From positions 1 to 6,648 of the forward strand of contig JAQVWB010000112.1 of NCBI GenBank assembly GCA_028698695.1: 6,648 nucleotides of DNA, given 5' to 3'. A model generated the notes under the pieces. It worked only from the letters and a program-made list of their open reading frames with translations. It did no database searches and had not been told where the DNA came from. Source of the DNA: Syntrophomonadaceae bacterium (GTDB lineage: Bacteria > Bacillota > Syntrophomonadia > Syntrophomonadales > Syntrophomonadaceae). Made by a program: the position numbers and the translations under genes. Positions 5,435 to 6,648 of the stretch are shown piece by piece (the first letter of the stretch is position 1; the number at the start of each line of letters is the position of its first letter).

Positions 5435-6362
5435 TGTTAATACCCCCCCTGGCCATTAGATTAATCATAAGATTCAGGCATACAATAAAGATAAACAGTA
5501 CCATACCGGTAGCAAATAATGCAGTCTGATGATCACCGCTGGCATAACCCATTTCCAGAACAATATTGCTGGTCATGGTTCTTACCGGTTCCAGGACACT
5601 GCCGGGGATAATGGCGGAGTTACCGGTTACCATTACTACTGCCATAGTTTCGCCTATAGCTCTGCCCATGCCCAGCACAATTGCAGTAATTATGCCTGAA
5701 CGAGCTGCCGGTACAATTACCCGGGCAATTGTCTGGTAATGAGTGGCCCCCATGGCCAGAGAGCCTTCCTTATATTCATTGGGCACGGCCAGAATGGAGT
5801 CTCTGGAAACATTGATTATGGTTGGTAATATCATAATACCCAAAATAATAATTCCGGCCAGCAGACTAAGTCCATTGCCGCCGAAATAATCCCGAATAAA
5901 TGGAACTACAACAATTAAACCAATAAAACCATATACCACGGATGGAATTCCTGCCAGCAGATTTATCAGGTTACCCAGGACCTGACCGATACGAGCAGGA
6001 GCAATTTCTGCCATAAATACAGCCGTACTTAGGCCTAACGGAACCGCCCACAGCATGGAGCCCAAAGTAATCATTATGGAACCCATGAACATGCTGCCAA
6101 TGCCAAATACACCACGGGTAGGACTCCACTCGGTTTCAAAAAGAAAATTGCCTGGTCCGATTTTTATTAGCAGAGGGAGACCTTTGGCGAATATAAATAT
6201 GGTGATTAAGAAAATCACCAGTATAAATAGTGCTGCACAGAGCAGCAGAACTATCTCAATCAGTTTTTCACCCTTATGCCGGCGACCTCGACCCGAATTT
6301 TGAGCAAACCTGATGGTATTGTTTTTACGAGTATTGATTTGTAATCTTGTGGTTGATTGCAT
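5421..6362 (-). CDS. pstC: Phosphate ABC transporter permease PstC
   Basis: A 313-residue inner-membrane permease, partner of PstA. Six hydrophobic segments lie at about 34-60, 88-117, 135-155, 164-184, 223-247 and 280-304. The EAA docking loop is EYKEGSLAMGAT (196-207), and GRAIGETMAVVMVTGN (233-248) is the characteristic Pst permease stretch. The segment EPVRTMTSNIVLEMG (258-272) supports PstC over other permeases. The first 33 residues are polar and strongly basic (RGRRHKGEK just before the first helix), as expected for a cytoplasmic positive-inside tail. The ATG at 6362 has only a weak upstream site (AGTGAG, about nine bases away); no better internal ATG precedes the first helix. It begins 68 bases after pstS and overlaps pstA by 14 bases. 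Confidence 0.96.
   Translation of the reverse strand: MQSTTRLQINTRKNNTIRFAQNSGRGRRHKGEKLIEIVLLLCAALFILVIFLITIFIFAKGLPLLIKIGPGNFLFETEWSPTRGVFGIGSMFMGSIMITLGSMLWAVPLGLSTAVFMAEIAPARIGQVLGNLINLLAGIPSVVYGFIGLIVVVPFIRDYFGGNGLSLLAGIIILGIMILPTIINVSRDSILAVPNEYKEGSLAMGATHYQTIARVIVPAARSGIITAIVLGMGRAIGETMAVVMVTGNSAIIPGSVLEPVRTMTSNIVLEMGYASGDHQTALFATGMVLFIFIVCLNLMINLMARGGINSGRS
5443..5450 (-). promoter_or_regulatory. G-rich ribosome binding site of pstA inside pstC
   Basis: The minus strand reads A followed by seven G here, eight bases ahead of the GTG at 5434 and within the last codons of pstC. It favours the GTG over the ATG at 5419. Confidence 0.55.
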
Positions 6363-6430
6363 TTATATCGCTCACTTTCAGTTTCCAGCAGCGCAGAGGC
6401 CATTTTAGAATTATCCCTGCCATGCTTCTG
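6363..6430 (-). other. Short pstS-pstC spacer with no clear signal
   Basis: This 68-base gap is the widest inside the operon. I looked for an attenuating hairpin, often present after pstS to make the binding protein more abundant, and found no stem strong enough to claim. Only a weak ribosome binding site for pstC is present near its left end. Confidence 0.5.
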
Positions 6431-6648
6431 CTATTTAATTTTAAATGCCCCTTCTTCTACAATCAGATTCTGGCCGGGTTCACTGAGAACAAAATCGATA
6501 AATGATTTGCTCAATCCCTGAGGCTCGTCTTTCGTAATATATATGAAGGGTCTTTGAATCTTGTAAGCGCCGGATTTTATATTAGCTTCATTGGCTATTA
6601 CTCCATCAATATCTACGGCCCTTACCTCCTGATTAACCTTGGACAAAG
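6431..6648 (-). CDS. pstS: Phosphate-binding protein PstS, C-terminal fragment cut by window edge
   Basis: The last 72 or so codons of the extracytoplasmic phosphate receptor that feeds PstC-PstA. The frame is open to the right edge, so the TTG at 6646 is not the true start. The conserved tail is clear: VRAVDIDGV, then a SGAYKIQRPFIYITK segment, then GLSKSFIDFVLSEPGQNLIVEEGAF, matching the C-terminal lobe of PstS-type substrate-binding proteins. Position upstream of pstC confirms the assignment. The phosphate-binding residues, lipoprotein signal peptide, promoter and any Pho box lie outside the window. The stop is TAG, 68 bases before pstC. Confidence 0.93.
   Translation of the reverse strand, partial: LSKVNQEVRAVDIDGVIANEANIKSGAYKIQRPFIYITKDEPQGLSKSFIDFVLSEPGQNLIVEEGAFKIK

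Overview
The window holds ordinary chromosomal housekeeping genes in two convergent blocks. It looks like a Bacillota (Firmicutes) genome of moderate AT content, probably a Clostridia or Negativicutes anaerobe. The reasons are the order metG then tatD (as in the Bacillus metS-yabD locus), strong purine-rich Shine-Dalgarno sites, and GTG or TTG initiation candidates. This is an inference; nothing in the window fixes a genus.

Left block, plus strand: the 3' part of metG (methionyl-tRNA synthetase, cut by the left edge) runs to 1745. A 492-base gene-free stretch (1746-2237) follows, then tatD (2238-3008). The gap is a mosaic of inverted and direct repeats. Its clearest element is an 88-base imperfect palindrome (1972-2059) whose arms resemble the TGTCA..CTGAGCG.AGCGAAG..TCT type of short interspersed repeat seen between genes in many bacteria.

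Right block, minus strand: reading leftward, pstS (cut by the right edge), pstC, pstA, pstB and phoU. This is the canonical high-affinity phosphate uptake operon. PstS captures phosphate outside the membrane, PstC and PstA form the channel, PstB supplies ATP hydrolysis, and PhoU links transporter state to phosphate signalling. pstC and pstA probably overlap by 14 bases, and the pstA-pstB and pstB-phoU gaps are 16 and 22 bases, so these genes are very likely co-transcribed and partly coupled in translation. The operon's main promoter and any Pho box would lie upstream of pstS, beyond the right edge. The two blocks converge across 108 bases (3009-3116).

I found no undescribed biological system. 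The items most worth a second look are the repeat mosaic between metG and tatD, two mutually exclusive small hairpins ahead of tatD, and the start choices in the pst operon.
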